Of a stretch of 64,000 bases of DNA, positions 17,505 through 25,726 are shown piece by piece (positions within the stretch are counted from its first letter, which is position 1; every line of letters begins with the position of its first letter). Both the position numbers and the translations under genes were made by a program. The DNA is from Stigmatella aurantiaca. Its GTDB lineage: Bacteria; Myxococcota; Myxococcia; Myxococcales; Myxococcaceae. The stretch is from NCBI RefSeq assembly GCF_900109545.1, contig NZ_FOAP01000020.1, forward strand, positions 1-64,000. The letters are read 5' to 3'. A model generated the notes under the pieces. It searched no databases and was not told the DNA's origin. It saw nothing but the letters and a program-made list of their open reading frames with translations.

Positions 17505-18767
17505 ATGACCTTCCAACAGACAGCTTCTCCCGCTTCGGCGGCCCTGGTCCGAGTCCCTGCGCGCGAACACTTCCGTGTCGTCCTCATCGGTGGAGGAACG
17601 GCGGGCATCACGGTGGCGGCGCGGCTGCGGCGCCGGGGGGTGACGGACATGGCCCTCATCGAGCCCTCGGCCAAGCACTACTACCAACCCTTGTGGACGC
17701 TGGTGGGGGCGGGGGTGTCGCGCGCGGAGGACAGCGTGCGGGACGAGGCGGACTTCATCCCCCGGGGCACCCGGTGGATCCAGGAGCGCGCCGAGGAGGT
17801 GGATCCCGTGGCGCGCGAGGTGCGCACCACGTCGGGCCTGCGCGTGGGGTATGACTTTCTCGTGGTGGCGCCGGGCATCCAGCTCGACTGGGACAAGGTG
17901 CGCGGCCTGCGCGAGGCGCTCCAGACGCCCTGCGTCTCCAGCAACTATGACTTCCACCTGGCGCCGAAGACCTGGGAGATGATCCGGGGCTTCCGGGGGG
18001 GCACGGCCCTCTTCACGCATCCGGCCACGCCCGTGAAGTGCGCCGGGGCGCCCCAGAAGATCATGTACTTGGCGGCGGACCACTGGCGGCGCACGGGCCT
18101 GCGCGAGCAGGTGAAGATCCTTTTTGGCTCGGGCGGAAAGGTCATCTTCGGCGTCAAACCCTTCGCCGAGGTGCTGCAAGGGGTGGTGAACCGCTATGGC
18201 ATCGACACGCGGTTCCAGCACAGCCTGGTGGAGGTGCGCGGGGACCGGAAGGAGGCGGTCTTCGAAGTGCCACGTTCCGAGGGGGGCACGGAGCAGGTGG
18301 TCATTGGCTATGACTTGCTTCACGTGACGCCGCCGCAGAGCGCACCCGACTTCATCCAGAAGGGCCCGCTCTCCCACGCGCAGGGGCCCAACAAGGGCTG
18401 GGTGAAGGCAGACAAATACACGCTTCAGCATCCGGATTATCCGGAGGTGTTTGCTTTGGGAGATGCCTCGGACCTGCCCACCTCGCGCACGGGCGCGGCC
18501 ATCCGGGACCAAGCGCCCGTGCTGGTGGAGAACCTCCTGGCGGTGATGGCGGGCCGCAAGCCCGAGGCGCGCTACGACGGCTACGCCTCGTGCCCGCTCA
18601 CCACCGCCTACGGCAAGCTGCTCCTGGCCGAGTTCGACTACGAGGGCAAGCCGGCGCCGACCTTCCCCTTCATCAACACCTTCCAGGAGCGCCGGGACAT
18701 GTGGCTGATGAAGAAGCACGGCCTGCCCCGGCTCTACTGGGGCTTCATGCTGCGCGGCCTGGCCTGA
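17505..18767 (+). CDS. sqr: Sulfide:quinone oxidoreductase
   Basis: A 420-residue flavoprotein that oxidises sulfide to persulfide and passes electrons to the quinone pool at the inner membrane. It has the FAD-binding GGGTAGITVAARL near the N-terminus, the middle stretch THPATPVKCAGAPQKIMYLA, and the second flavin motif EVFALGDASDLPTSRTGAAI. Candidate redox cysteines are Cys143, Cys179 and Cys363, spaced like the three in characterised SQRs. The C-terminus has aromatic residues (LPRLYWGFMLRG) typical of the membrane-contact helix. The start is uncertain: ATG 17505 has GGGGGAGGG just upstream, ATG 17481 is another option. It is divergent from the sigma-54 activator gene. Confidence 0.93.
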   Translation: MTFQQTASPASAALVRVPAREHFRVVLIGGGTAGITVAARLRRRGVTDMALIEPSAKHYYQPLWTLVGAGVSRAEDSVRDEADFIPRGTRWIQERAEEVDPVAREVRTTSGLRVGYDFLVVAPGIQLDWDKVRGLREALQTPCVSSNYDFHLAPKTWEMIRGFRGGTALFTHPATPVKCAGAPQKIMYLAADHWRRTGLREQVKILFGSGGKVIFGVKPFAEVLQGVVNRYGIDTRFQHSLVEVRGDRKEAVFEVPRSEGGTEQVVIGYDLLHVTPPQSAPDFIQKGPLSHAQGPNKGWVKADKYTLQHPDYPEVFALGDASDLPTSRTGAAIRDQAPVLVENLLAVMAGRKPEARYDGYASCPLTTAYGKLLLAEFDYEGKPAPTFPFINTFQERRDMWLMKKHGLPRLYWGFMLRGLA

Positions 18768-18779
18768 GAGGAGGGCTGC

Positions 18780-19541
18780 TCAAATCGCCGTGGCGCCGCC
18801 GTCCACCGGCAGGGCGATGCCGGTGGTGAAGCCCGCCCCATCACTGCACAGGTAGATCACCGCCGCGGCGACCTCCTCGGCCTTGCCGATGCGCCCGATG
18901 GGGTGCACGGCGGCGGCGAACTGGGCCTTGCGCGGGTCGGCCTCGTGGGCACGGCGGTACATATCGGTGTCGATCACCGCCGGGCAGACCGCGTTGATGC
19001 GGATGTTCTTCTTGGCGTACTCGACCGCCACCGACTTGGTCAGCCCCAGCACCGCGTGCTTGGAGGCAGCATAGATGCTCATCTTGGGCGCCCCGCCCAG
19101 GGCCGCGACGGAGGCGGTATTGACAATCACCCCGCCGCCCTGCGCGAGCATCACCGGAATCTGGTGCTTCATGCACAGCCAGACGCCTTTGACGTTCACG
19201 CCCATGATGGCGTCGAACTCCGCCTCGCTGCCGTCGGCCAGCTTGCCCTTCTCGATTTCGATGCCCGCGTTGTTGAAGGCATAGTCGAGGCGCCCATAGG
19301 CCGCCACGGTACCCTGGACCAGCGCGTGGACCTCGGCGGCCTGGGTGACATCGCAGCGGATGAAGCGGGCCTCGCCCCCCGCGGCGCGGATCTGCCCGGC
19401 GGTGGCCTCGCCCCCGGCCTCATCGATGTCGGAGACCACCACCTTGAGGCCCTCGCGGGCGAAGGCCAGGGCGGTGACGCGGCCAATGCCGGCGGCGGCT
19501 CCCGTGACCAGGGCGGTGTGTCCTGAAAGTAGGCGGCTCAT
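18780..19541 (-). CDS. Short-chain dehydrogenase/reductase
   Basis: A 253-residue classical SDR, starting at the ATG at 19541 with GAGGAG just upstream. It has the NAD(P)-binding TGAAAGIG, the structural NNAG motif, catalytic Ser in NTASVAALGG, and the catalytic YAASK. Asp after the second strand (VVVSDIDEAG) suggests NAD preference. C-terminal PVDGGATAI is typical of glucose dehydrogenase-like SDRs. The substrate cannot be told from sequence. It is convergent with the sqr gene (12-base gap) and divergent from the oxygenase fragment at 19582. Confidence 0.92.
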   Translation of the reverse strand: MSRLLSGHTALVTGAAAGIGRVTALAFAREGLKVVVSDIDEAGGEATAGQIRAAGGEARFIRCDVTQAAEVHALVQGTVAAYGRLDYAFNNAGIEIEKGKLADGSEAEFDAIMGVNVKGVWLCMKHQIPVMLAQGGGVIVNTASVAALGGAPKMSIYAASKHAVLGLTKSVAVEYAKKNIRINAVCPAVIDTDMYRRAHEADPRKAQFAAAVHPIGRIGKAEEVAAAVIYLCSDGAGFTTGIALPVDGGATAI

Positions 19542-19581
19542 AAAGGACTCCTCGTAGAACGACAGGCGTGAGAACGCTCCC

Positions 19582-19812
19582 GTGGGTTTCGCAATGGTTC
19601 GCGTCGGAGGCAAGCCCTATTCCGATGAGAAGGAGGGGGTGCTCATCCAGAACATCTGCCCCGTCGCGGGGCATGAGGCGAAGCAGGAGAACACCGGCTC
19701 GACGTACCTCGGGTTCCACACCGAGGATGGCTTCCACCCGGACAAGCCGGACTGCCTCATGGAGGCGCCGGAGGCCAAGTGGGCGCTGGAGTTAGCGCTG
19801 CTTCACCGTTGA
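19582..19812 (+). pseudogene. Fragment of a clavaminate-synthase-like Fe(II)/2-oxoglutarate oxygenase
   Basis: The 76-codon frame reads ICPVAGHEAKQENTGSTYLG followed by FHTEDGFHPDKPD. This matches the iron-binding region of the VioC/AsnO-type amino-acid hydroxylases, where HTE supplies the first His and the Glu ligand. Everything after about residue 60 (AKWALELALLHR) is unlike the family. The second iron His and the oxoglutarate Arg are missing, as is the N-terminal third. It therefore cannot be a working enzyme and is best read as a remnant. Confidence 0.65.
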
Positions 19813-19925
19813 AGACTTCCGCCGCTCCGCGTTTTCCCGGTCGCCTGGACCACACATTTGCTTGCCGCTGAGCATTGTGTTTTCCATGCAGGGCGCGGGT
19901 CATGCGCGCGCCAGTGAGTCAAGAC

Positions 19926-20876
19926 ATGAGCCGAGCTTCCACCCTCAGTCCTGCCCTCCCCCGGATCTCCTCGAGCTGGACGGCCGACCTGTCGTTGTTG
20001 CTGGTCGCCGTCGTCTGGGGGTCGTCTTACCTGGCCGCGAAGACGGTGCTGGCGTCGGCACCGTTGTATCTCTTCCTGTTCGCGCGCTTCGGGCTGACGG
20101 TGGTGCTGATGCTGCCGTTCGTCTGGAAGCACCTGCGCAACTCCACCCGCGAGGAGTGGTTCGTGGGGGGCATCCTGGGGCTGTTCCTCCTGGCGATCTT
20201 CTCCCTGGAGACGCGCGGGGTCAGCCTGACCACGGCCACGAACGCCGGGCTCATCATCTCCCTGGCGGTGGTGCTGGTGCCGCTGGTCGAGGGGGCGGCC
20301 TTCCGCCGCTTCCCCGGCTGGGGGCTGCTGGGGGCCGTGGGGCTGTCGTTCGCGGGAACGGCGCTGCTGACGGTGCGCGAGGGCTGGAACCTGCAATTCA
20401 ATGCAGGCGATGTGCTCATCTTCGGGGCGGCCCTGGTGCGCGCGTTCAACATGACCTACACCCAGAAGCTGACCGTGGGCAAAGAGCTCAACTCGCTGGC
20501 GCTCACGGTGATTCAGTTCATCGTGGTGACGGTGGGCACGGGCGTGGTCTCGGTGGCGACGCTCGACTCCTCGGCCTTGCGGTTTCCGGTGGATGCGCAG
20601 TTCTGGGTTTTGACCCTCTACCTGACGCTGTTTTGCACGCTCTTCGCCTTCTATATCCAGCTCACGATGATTCGCCGCACGTCCCCGTCGCGGGTGGGGC
20701 TGCTGATGGGCACCGAGCCCATCTTCGCCGCGCTGTTCGCCATGCAGCTGGGCGGGGAGCAGCTCTCGTGGCAGGGGTGGTTGGGCGGGGCGATCCTCGT
20801 CGGGGCGACGTTCTGGGGCCGGAAGGCCGAGGAGCGGCGGAGGGCCCTGACACAGGCGCAGACCTCGCCGGCGTGA
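19926..20876 (+). CDS. EamA (DMT superfamily) transporter
   Basis: An inner-membrane permease of about 316 residues with ten hydrophobic helices in two EamA repeats. The first begins LSLLLVAVVWGSSYLAAKTV and the second DVLIFGAALVRAFNMTYTQK. The C-terminal repeat motif TSPSRVGLLMGTEPIFAALF is highly characteristic. The family exports metabolites and amino acids. The start is probably ATG 19926 (MSRASTLS); ATG 19902 is an alternative. It is flanked on both sides by enzyme fragments (an oxygenase at 19582 and a nitrilase at 20880), so it may be the survivor of an older metabolic cluster. Confidence 0.9.
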   Translation: MSRASTLSPALPRISSSWTADLSLLLVAVVWGSSYLAAKTVLASAPLYLFLFARFGLTVVLMLPFVWKHLRNSTREEWFVGGILGLFLLAIFSLETRGVSLTTATNAGLIISLAVVLVPLVEGAAFRRFPGWGLLGAVGLSFAGTALLTVREGWNLQFNAGDVLIFGAALVRAFNMTYTQKLTVGKELNSLALTVIQFIVVTVGTGVVSVATLDSSALRFPVDAQFWVLTLYLTLFCTLFAFYIQLTMIRRTSPSRVGLLMGTEPIFAALFAMQLGGEQLSWQGWLGGAILVGATFWGRKAEERRRALTQAQTSPA

Positions 20877-20879
20877 AGT

Positions 20880-21107
20880 TTGAGGCGCTCCATGGGGAAT
20901 GATTGCGCTCGGATTGCCCGGAGAACTGTCCGGATGGGGGCCGGGCCGGTCTATGGCCAGGAGGTTGTTCTGACCGCGGAGGTCGACCTGGCGGAGATTG
21001 TGCGCAGCAAGTACGACTTCGACGTGGCCGGCCATTACTCGCGGCCCGGCATCTTCCAGCTCACCGTGGATGAGAGCCCGCGCTCCGTGGTGGCTCGCAA
21101 GGCATAG
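20880..21107 (+). pseudogene. C-terminal remnant of a nitrilase
   Basis: Residues 22-65 of this 75-codon frame (from about 20943) read GPVYGQEVVLTAEVDLAEIV then RSKYDFDVAGHYSRPGIFQL, which is the C-terminal core of aliphatic nitrilases. The catalytic Glu, Lys and Cys of the family lie well upstream in intact proteins and are absent here. The first 20 residues are unlike the family and no ATG start is apparent. I read it as the tail of a deleted nitrilase gene. Confidence 0.65.
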
Positions 21108-21121
21108 GCAGGGCGGGCGTC

Positions 21122-21640
21122 TCAGACCCGTTTGTAGAACAGGGTGGTCCCGGAAGGCTGGCCGTCGGGCATCAGGGCGTAGTCTGGGATGACCCCGACG
21201 CGGGTCCACCCGAGCTGGGCATAGAGCTGCTCGGCGGCAGAGCCTGTCACGGTGTCCAGCACGAGCAGCGTCCGGTTCAGCCGGTGGGCCTCCTGTTCCA
21301 GCTGTTGCACCAGGGCCTGCGCGATGCCCCGGCGCCGGGCCCGTCTATGGACGAGCAGCTTCTTCACATCCGCCCGGTGCTGCTGGTTGTCGGGCATGTG
21401 GAGGTCCATCTGCACGGTGCCCTGGATGCCGGAGCCGTCCCGGGCCACGAGGAGCACGGTGGTGCCGTCCCGCACCGCGCCAAACACCGTCCGCCAGAAG
21501 GCCTCGGCGCGCTCCCGGGGCAGCCCGGCCATGAAGCTGACGGACGCGCCCCCTTCGACACAGTCCATCAGGACCTCCGTCAGCGCGGGGACAAGCTCCG
21601 CCTCGCCGCTGGCCTGGGCCCGTTCGATTCTGAAGTCCAT
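21122..21640 (-). CDS. GNAT family N-acetyltransferase
   Basis: A 172-residue protein starting at the ATG at 21640 (MDFRIERAQASGEAEL). It has the GNAT acetyl-CoA signature VKKLLVHRRARRRGIAQALV (motif A, R-R-x-G-I-A) and the motif B region LVLDTVTGSAAEQLYAQLGW. It transfers an acetyl group from acetyl-CoA to an unknown amine. Close relatives include antibiotic and small-molecule acetyltransferases, but resistance cannot be concluded. It lies 19 bases downstream of the stop-to-start boundary of the 875-residue gene and may be the last gene of that operon. Confidence 0.88.
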   Translation of the reverse strand: MDFRIERAQASGEAELVPALTEVLMDCVEGGASVSFMAGLPRERAEAFWRTVFGAVRDGTTVLLVARDGSGIQGTVQMDLHMPDNQQHRADVKKLLVHRRARRRGIAQALVQQLEQEAHRLNRTLLVLDTVTGSAAEQLYAQLGWTRVGVIPDYALMPDGQPSGTTLFYKRV

Positions 21641-21659
21641 GGCCGCTATGGTGCGCGGC

Positions 21660-24287
21660 TCACGCCTTGGCGCGCAATGGTTCCGGAGGCGAGGGCGCGG
21701 GCCGTCCAAGGTCCCACGCGCCGTCATGCCAGAAGGATTCGGAGAGGATGTTGTCCACGGGCGGGTCGTAATCCCCGTCTGACAGGGGCAGCTCGAGCGC
21801 TTCGGCGAAGGCGAGATCGTAGTCGAGGAAGAGTGCCTGGAGCGCCTGGGGGGCGCTCTGTGGATACACCTCGAAGGGGACCAGCCGGTCGTCCGTGGAG
21901 ATGGCGAGGAGCTGCCGTGCGAGGACGCGCCCCTGGCCATCCCGGGCATAGAGGACGCGCTTGTTCACATCGAGCACCACGGCCGCGGCCGAGTAGTCAC
22001 AAGATCCATTCAGCTCCAGGCAGCTTCCCACGTGCGTGCCGAGCCGCAGCGCCTCCAGGGCGTCCTGCTCCAGCGACAGCGTCACCGCCCCAAAGCCCGG
22101 TACCTCGCGGCGCAGCACCAGCCCGGTCTGCCACAGCTCTTGGGCGGCATGGGGATGCCGCGCGAGCCATGCCTGGGAGACGGGGTGCCGGAGGATGAAG
22201 CCGCGATCTCCCGCGAAGTAACGCGCCAGCAGCCGCCGCAGGGCGCGCCGGTTGTCCTGGAGGAGGCTCACCATCTGCAGGGCATGGCGCACGCGCGGGT
22301 CATGCACATCGGCGGGGAGGCTTCCGCGCAGCCGCTCCAGCACCTGCCGCGCCAGCAGTTGAAGGCGCAGCCGGGGGAGTCCCTCCGAGGCCACGCGGAG
22401 CGCCCGCGCGAGCTGGCCGGGAGGAAGCGTGCGGCCCTCTGCCAGCGCCAGGCGTGCCTTCCGGGGCAGGGGGCTGTCCACGCCGGGAGCACAATGCTCG
22501 CGCAACAGGGCCACCATCCGCGCGGGGGGCAGAGCGAACGGGTTCTCGCGGACCAGGGGATGCTGGGCAAATTCCGCCAGCACCTCCCGCCCCACGGGGC
22601 GGTGCAGGGTGCCCAGCAACTGCGCCGTCCGGCCGAGGGTTTCGGGGCACTGCTCCAGGGCCTCCAGCACCCGCTCCGCGCCCTGCGGCACCAGCAGCGC
22701 CATTCCCTCGCCCACCAGTGCCGCCAGCGTGGTGCGGGCGCAGCAACGCTCGAAGGCGGTGAGGTTGCGCCCGGGCAAAGCCAGCAGCCGCTGCCGCACC
22801 TCGGGCGAGGGATGCCGGATGAGCGGCTCCAGGGCGAAGGAGAGACGGTCTACCTCCTGGAAGGGAGGTCTGCACACACGTCCGGCCAGGGCCAGCACGG
22901 TGCCCGCCCGGTGCTCGGGGGCCTCCCAAGGTGGGCTGTCCGAGGCGAATGCCATGGAGGCCATGTGGATACACCGTGCCTGGTGGCTGGGAGGGGTGCG
23001 CTGGAGCTGGAGGCTCAGCGGGGGCACGAGGTGCCGGGCCACGGTCCACCATCGCAGGCGGCGCTTCCGCTCCACGGTGGCATCCCACAGCGTGCTGAGC
23101 AGGCTCGCGAGTTCCCGCGCCGCGTCCGGAGTGAACTCCGTGAAGGGGATGGATGCCAGGAGTTCCCCCATGCCTGGCAGATCTCCGCACAGCGTCCAGA
23201 GGACCGTGAGATCGCAACGCCCCGAGGCCTCTGACCCGGTATGGGCTGCCAGGGCTTCCAGGTGTTCCTGGGGGACGAAGCCGCTCCGGGCGGGCCATTG
23301 CCGGGTGAGCACCTCGGCGGAGAACTGTCCTTCCACCAAGCGGAGACCTTGGAGCAGGTAATCGCTCTCAAGCCCCTCCGCGAGCCCCTGGAGGTAGCTG
23401 GCCCGGACGGCGATATCGCCCGCCGCGAGGGGCTCGACCGCCAGGTCATAGGTGCTCGCCTCCACGCGCCCCACCACCCGCGCATCGCTGAGCGCGGAGA
23501 GGAGATTCTCCTGGCCGGAGGGGGCCAGTTGCGCGGCGGTCTCCAACCAGCGGAGCCCTGCCGCTGGCTCCCAGCGGCTCAGCACCCGTGCCGCGGCCAC
23601 ATGGACAGAGGGGCCGGTGTCCAGCGCCAACCTCCCACGCAGGGCGAGGAACCGCGGGAAGCTCCCCATGGGGCCTTCCTTCAGCAGGTGGCCGAGCCGG
23701 ACGAAGGCCATGGGAAGTTCGGCCCCTCGGGCCTCGTGAAAGCCGTGGTGGTACGCCAGCGCCACGTCGGCCCGTTCCGGAGAGGCCAGCGCCACGGCGG
23801 CATGCGCCAGCCGCCCCCGGGGATGGCCTTCGCTGCTCAGCCGCTCGATGGCCTCGCTCACGCAGGCATTCATCGACTCCAGCAACGCGGAGAGGCCGCG
23901 GCGATGCAGGAGGTACGGCCGCACATCCAGGACCTTCGGCTGCCGGCGTTTCGGAGGTTGGTAGAGGGTGCCCCGGTAGCCCCGGGGATGGGCGGCCGTC
24001 CTACGGTGCGAGGCGGGGGGCGGCGTGAGCCAGGGATGAGCCAGGGGGCGTGAGGAAGGCGCATCCCCGGCCACGGTGCCCAGCAACACGCGCAGTACGT
24101 GAAAGAGCGTCTCGGGGGTTGCGCCACACGCCTGAGCCAGGGCTTCCCACGAAGCCAGCAGCGCCGTGCGACCCGGCGCCTCCCGCTCCGTGAGCTCCTG
24201 AAGGGGCACTCGCGAGAATCCGGAGGTGTTCGCCTCTTCGGGGATGACCAGCGCCACCAGTCCCTGCGGTTCCCTCAGGATGCACAT
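21660..24287 (-). CDS. Unrecognised 875-residue protein with conserved-looking C-terminal domain
   Basis: I do not recognise this protein. The start is taken at ATG 24287 (MCILREPQGLVALV). Residues 1-200 include a Pro/Arg-rich linker (HPRGYRGTLYQPPKRRQP). Residues 200-690 are Leu/Ala/Arg-rich helices that look like HEAT or ARM-like repeats. The last 160 residues form a distinct domain containing LGTHVGSCLELNGSCDYSAA, VVLDVNKRVLYARDGQGRVL and STDDRLVPFEVY, with a short loop of two Cys. There are no signal peptides or membrane helices. It is downstream of a small lipoprotein gene (44-base gap) and an Ntn-hydrolase gene, all on the same strand. Confidence 0.75.
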   Translation of the reverse strand: MCILREPQGLVALVIPEEANTSGFSRVPLQELTEREAPGRTALLASWEALAQACGATPETLFHVLRVLLGTVAGDAPSSRPLAHPWLTPPPASHRRTAAHPRGYRGTLYQPPKRRQPKVLDVRPYLLHRRGLSALLESMNACVSEAIERLSSEGHPRGRLAHAAVALASPERADVALAYHHGFHEARGAELPMAFVRLGHLLKEGPMGSFPRFLALRGRLALDTGPSVHVAAARVLSRWEPAAGLRWLETAAQLAPSGQENLLSALSDARVVGRVEASTYDLAVEPLAAGDIAVRASYLQGLAEGLESDYLLQGLRLVEGQFSAEVLTRQWPARSGFVPQEHLEALAAHTGSEASGRCDLTVLWTLCGDLPGMGELLASIPFTEFTPDAARELASLLSTLWDATVERKRRLRWWTVARHLVPPLSLQLQRTPPSHQARCIHMASMAFASDSPPWEAPEHRAGTVLALAGRVCRPPFQEVDRLSFALEPLIRHPSPEVRQRLLALPGRNLTAFERCCARTTLAALVGEGMALLVPQGAERVLEALEQCPETLGRTAQLLGTLHRPVGREVLAEFAQHPLVRENPFALPPARMVALLREHCAPGVDSPLPRKARLALAEGRTLPPGQLARALRVASEGLPRLRLQLLARQVLERLRGSLPADVHDPRVRHALQMVSLLQDNRRALRRLLARYFAGDRGFILRHPVSQAWLARHPHAAQELWQTGLVLRREVPGFGAVTLSLEQDALEALRLGTHVGSCLELNGSCDYSAAAVVLDVNKRVLYARDGQGRVLARQLLAISTDDRLVPFEVYPQSAPQALQALFLDYDLAFAEALELPLSDGDYDPPVDNILSESFWHDGAWDLGRPAPSPPEPLRAKA

Positions 24288-24331
24288 GGGCTGGCGCACG
24301 GGGTGTTTCTCCTCTTCGCGTGCCGGCAGCA

Positions 24332-24628
24332 CTACCGCGACTGCTTGGTCCTGTCGGCCCTGGCCTTGTCGTCCTCCTCGGCGAGGATGGCCCCCGACGC
24401 GGTGGCCGCGGCGGTGCGCCGAGTCTCCGTTTGAGGGGAGGCATCCTTGGGTTCGCAGACGCAGCCAACGGAATTGCTGATGACCACCATGGCGGAGAGC
24501 TTCATGTCCAGGCTCTCGCAGTTCGCGGCGCACTCGGTGGCACGCTCCTTGGGAAGCGAGAGGTTGGTGGCTCGGTGGGTGGTGCAGCCTGTCGCGAGCA
24601 GGCACAGCAGTGGGAGCAAGGTTTTCAT
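24332..24628 (-). CDS. Small Cys-containing lipoprotein
   Basis: A 98-residue protein with a signal peptide and lipobox LLATGC (Cys15). The mature part has four further cysteines (AECAANCESLD-type cluster and VGCVCEP), able to form two disulfides in the periplasm, followed by a charged, probably disordered tail. No family is recognised. It starts 9 bases after the Ntn-hydrolase stop, so the two are very likely cotranscribed. Confidence 0.75.
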   Translation of the reverse strand: MKTLLPLLCLLATGCTTHRATNLSLPKERATECAANCESLDMKLSAMVVISNSVGCVCEPKDASPQTETRRTAAATASGAILAEEDDKARADRTKQSR

Positions 24629-24637
24629 GGAGCCAGT

Positions 24638-25654
24638 CTATGCCGGCAGCGGCAAGGCCACCTGGCCCGTGGGAATGGGCAACTGCTTTCCGCTCAGGGC
24701 CGTGAAGTCCAGGGTCTTGAGATCGATGCTCCACGCCAGAGGACTGCCGTAGACGCGGATGTTGAGGAGCCGGTTCGTGAGGTCCTTCACCACCGCCCAC
24801 TGCGTATAGTCATACTCCACCCCCTCGGGGTTCGTGAGCGTCGGCTGGGTCTTCGCGCGCACGGTACCCAGCGGGATGTCCACGCTGTTCAGCAGGTGGA
24901 AGGCCAGCACCGCCGTCTCCGCCGCCGTCTTGGGTTGGAGGGCGAATTGTTTCAGGTATGCGGCCCGGACGAAGCGGGCGGGCGGCGTGGCGTGGCCCGG
25001 AAGCCCCTCCATGCCCGTGCCGTGGCCCGTGGGCGCGAAGGATTGGCTGCCCAGCGTGACGCTCTCCTTGTCCCAGGGGGTGAGGTTCACGTAGTTGCGC
25101 AGGTTCTCCAACTGCCAGGGAAACACCGGCCGGTTGGTGAGCACGCCCACCGGGTTGTTGCTGATGACCGGTTTGCCCTCCAGGAACTCGATGACGATGC
25201 TGTTGCCCTTCGCGTCGTGGACGGGGAAGTGCAGCGGTCCCGCCTTGGCCACCCACTGGCCGCCCACCACGTGCACCGAGCCGCTCTCCAGCGCGTGGCG
25301 GACGTCGTCCGTCGTGGCGCAATGGCTCAGCATCCAGTTCACGAAGAAGGCGCAGAAGACATTCTTGTGAGACAGGCTGATCGGTTGGTACTCGGTGCCC
25401 GGCAGCCACAGGGCCCCCGTGGAGAGCCCCGCGGTGTTCAGGCCATCGGTCACCACGGGCAAGTCGAAGGACGACGTGCCCACGTAGCCATGGTCAGGCG
25501 TGGTCTCGAACGCTTCGCCTTCCAGGCCTCGCAGCACGGCCTTCTGCTTGGGCGCTTGCACGTAAATCTTCGTGCGCAGGTCCGCTCCGAATTCCATGCT
25601 GCGCCCATTCACCCAGGCGCCATCCGCTGACTGAATCAGAAAGTCCGTGCACAT
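24638..25654 (-). CDS. Linear amide C-N hydrolase of the choloylglycine/penicillin V acylase family
   Basis: A 338-residue Ntn hydrolase. Removal of Met1 exposes nucleophile Cys2 (MCTDFLIQSADG). Other family residues are present: Arg18 in NGRSMEF and the oxyanion Asn region SNNPVGVLTNRPVFPWQLEN. No signal peptide is seen, so it is cytoplasmic or exported by another route. Members cleave linear amides such as bile-salt conjugates, penicillin V or N-acyl homoserine lactones. In a soil predator, acyl-homoserine lactone or peptide-amide cleavage is more plausible than bile salts, but this is inference. It is the first gene of the operon running to 21660. Confidence 0.9.
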   Translation of the reverse strand: MCTDFLIQSADGAWVNGRSMEFGADLRTKIYVQAPKQKAVLRGLEGEAFETTPDHGYVGTSSFDLPVVTDGLNTAGLSTGALWLPGTEYQPISLSHKNVFCAFFVNWMLSHCATTDDVRHALESGSVHVVGGQWVAKAGPLHFPVHDAKGNSIVIEFLEGKPVISNNPVGVLTNRPVFPWQLENLRNYVNLTPWDKESVTLGSQSFAPTGHGTGMEGLPGHATPPARFVRAAYLKQFALQPKTAAETAVLAFHLLNSVDIPLGTVRAKTQPTLTNPEGVEYDYTQWAVVKDLTNRLLNIRVYGSPLAWSIDLKTLDFTALSGKQLPIPTGQVALPLPA

Positions 25655-25726
25655 GAATTCCCCCCCTTGGATGCGTGCAACGAGCCATTGTAGTCAGAAT
25701 TTTTCCTGCTGGTAGGGTGCCCGGTC

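Noticed and set aside
21641-21949. N-terminal extension of the GNAT frame
   Set aside because: Residues before MDFRIER are Ser/Pro/Arg-rich and antisense-like, and the ATG at 21640 begins the family pattern.
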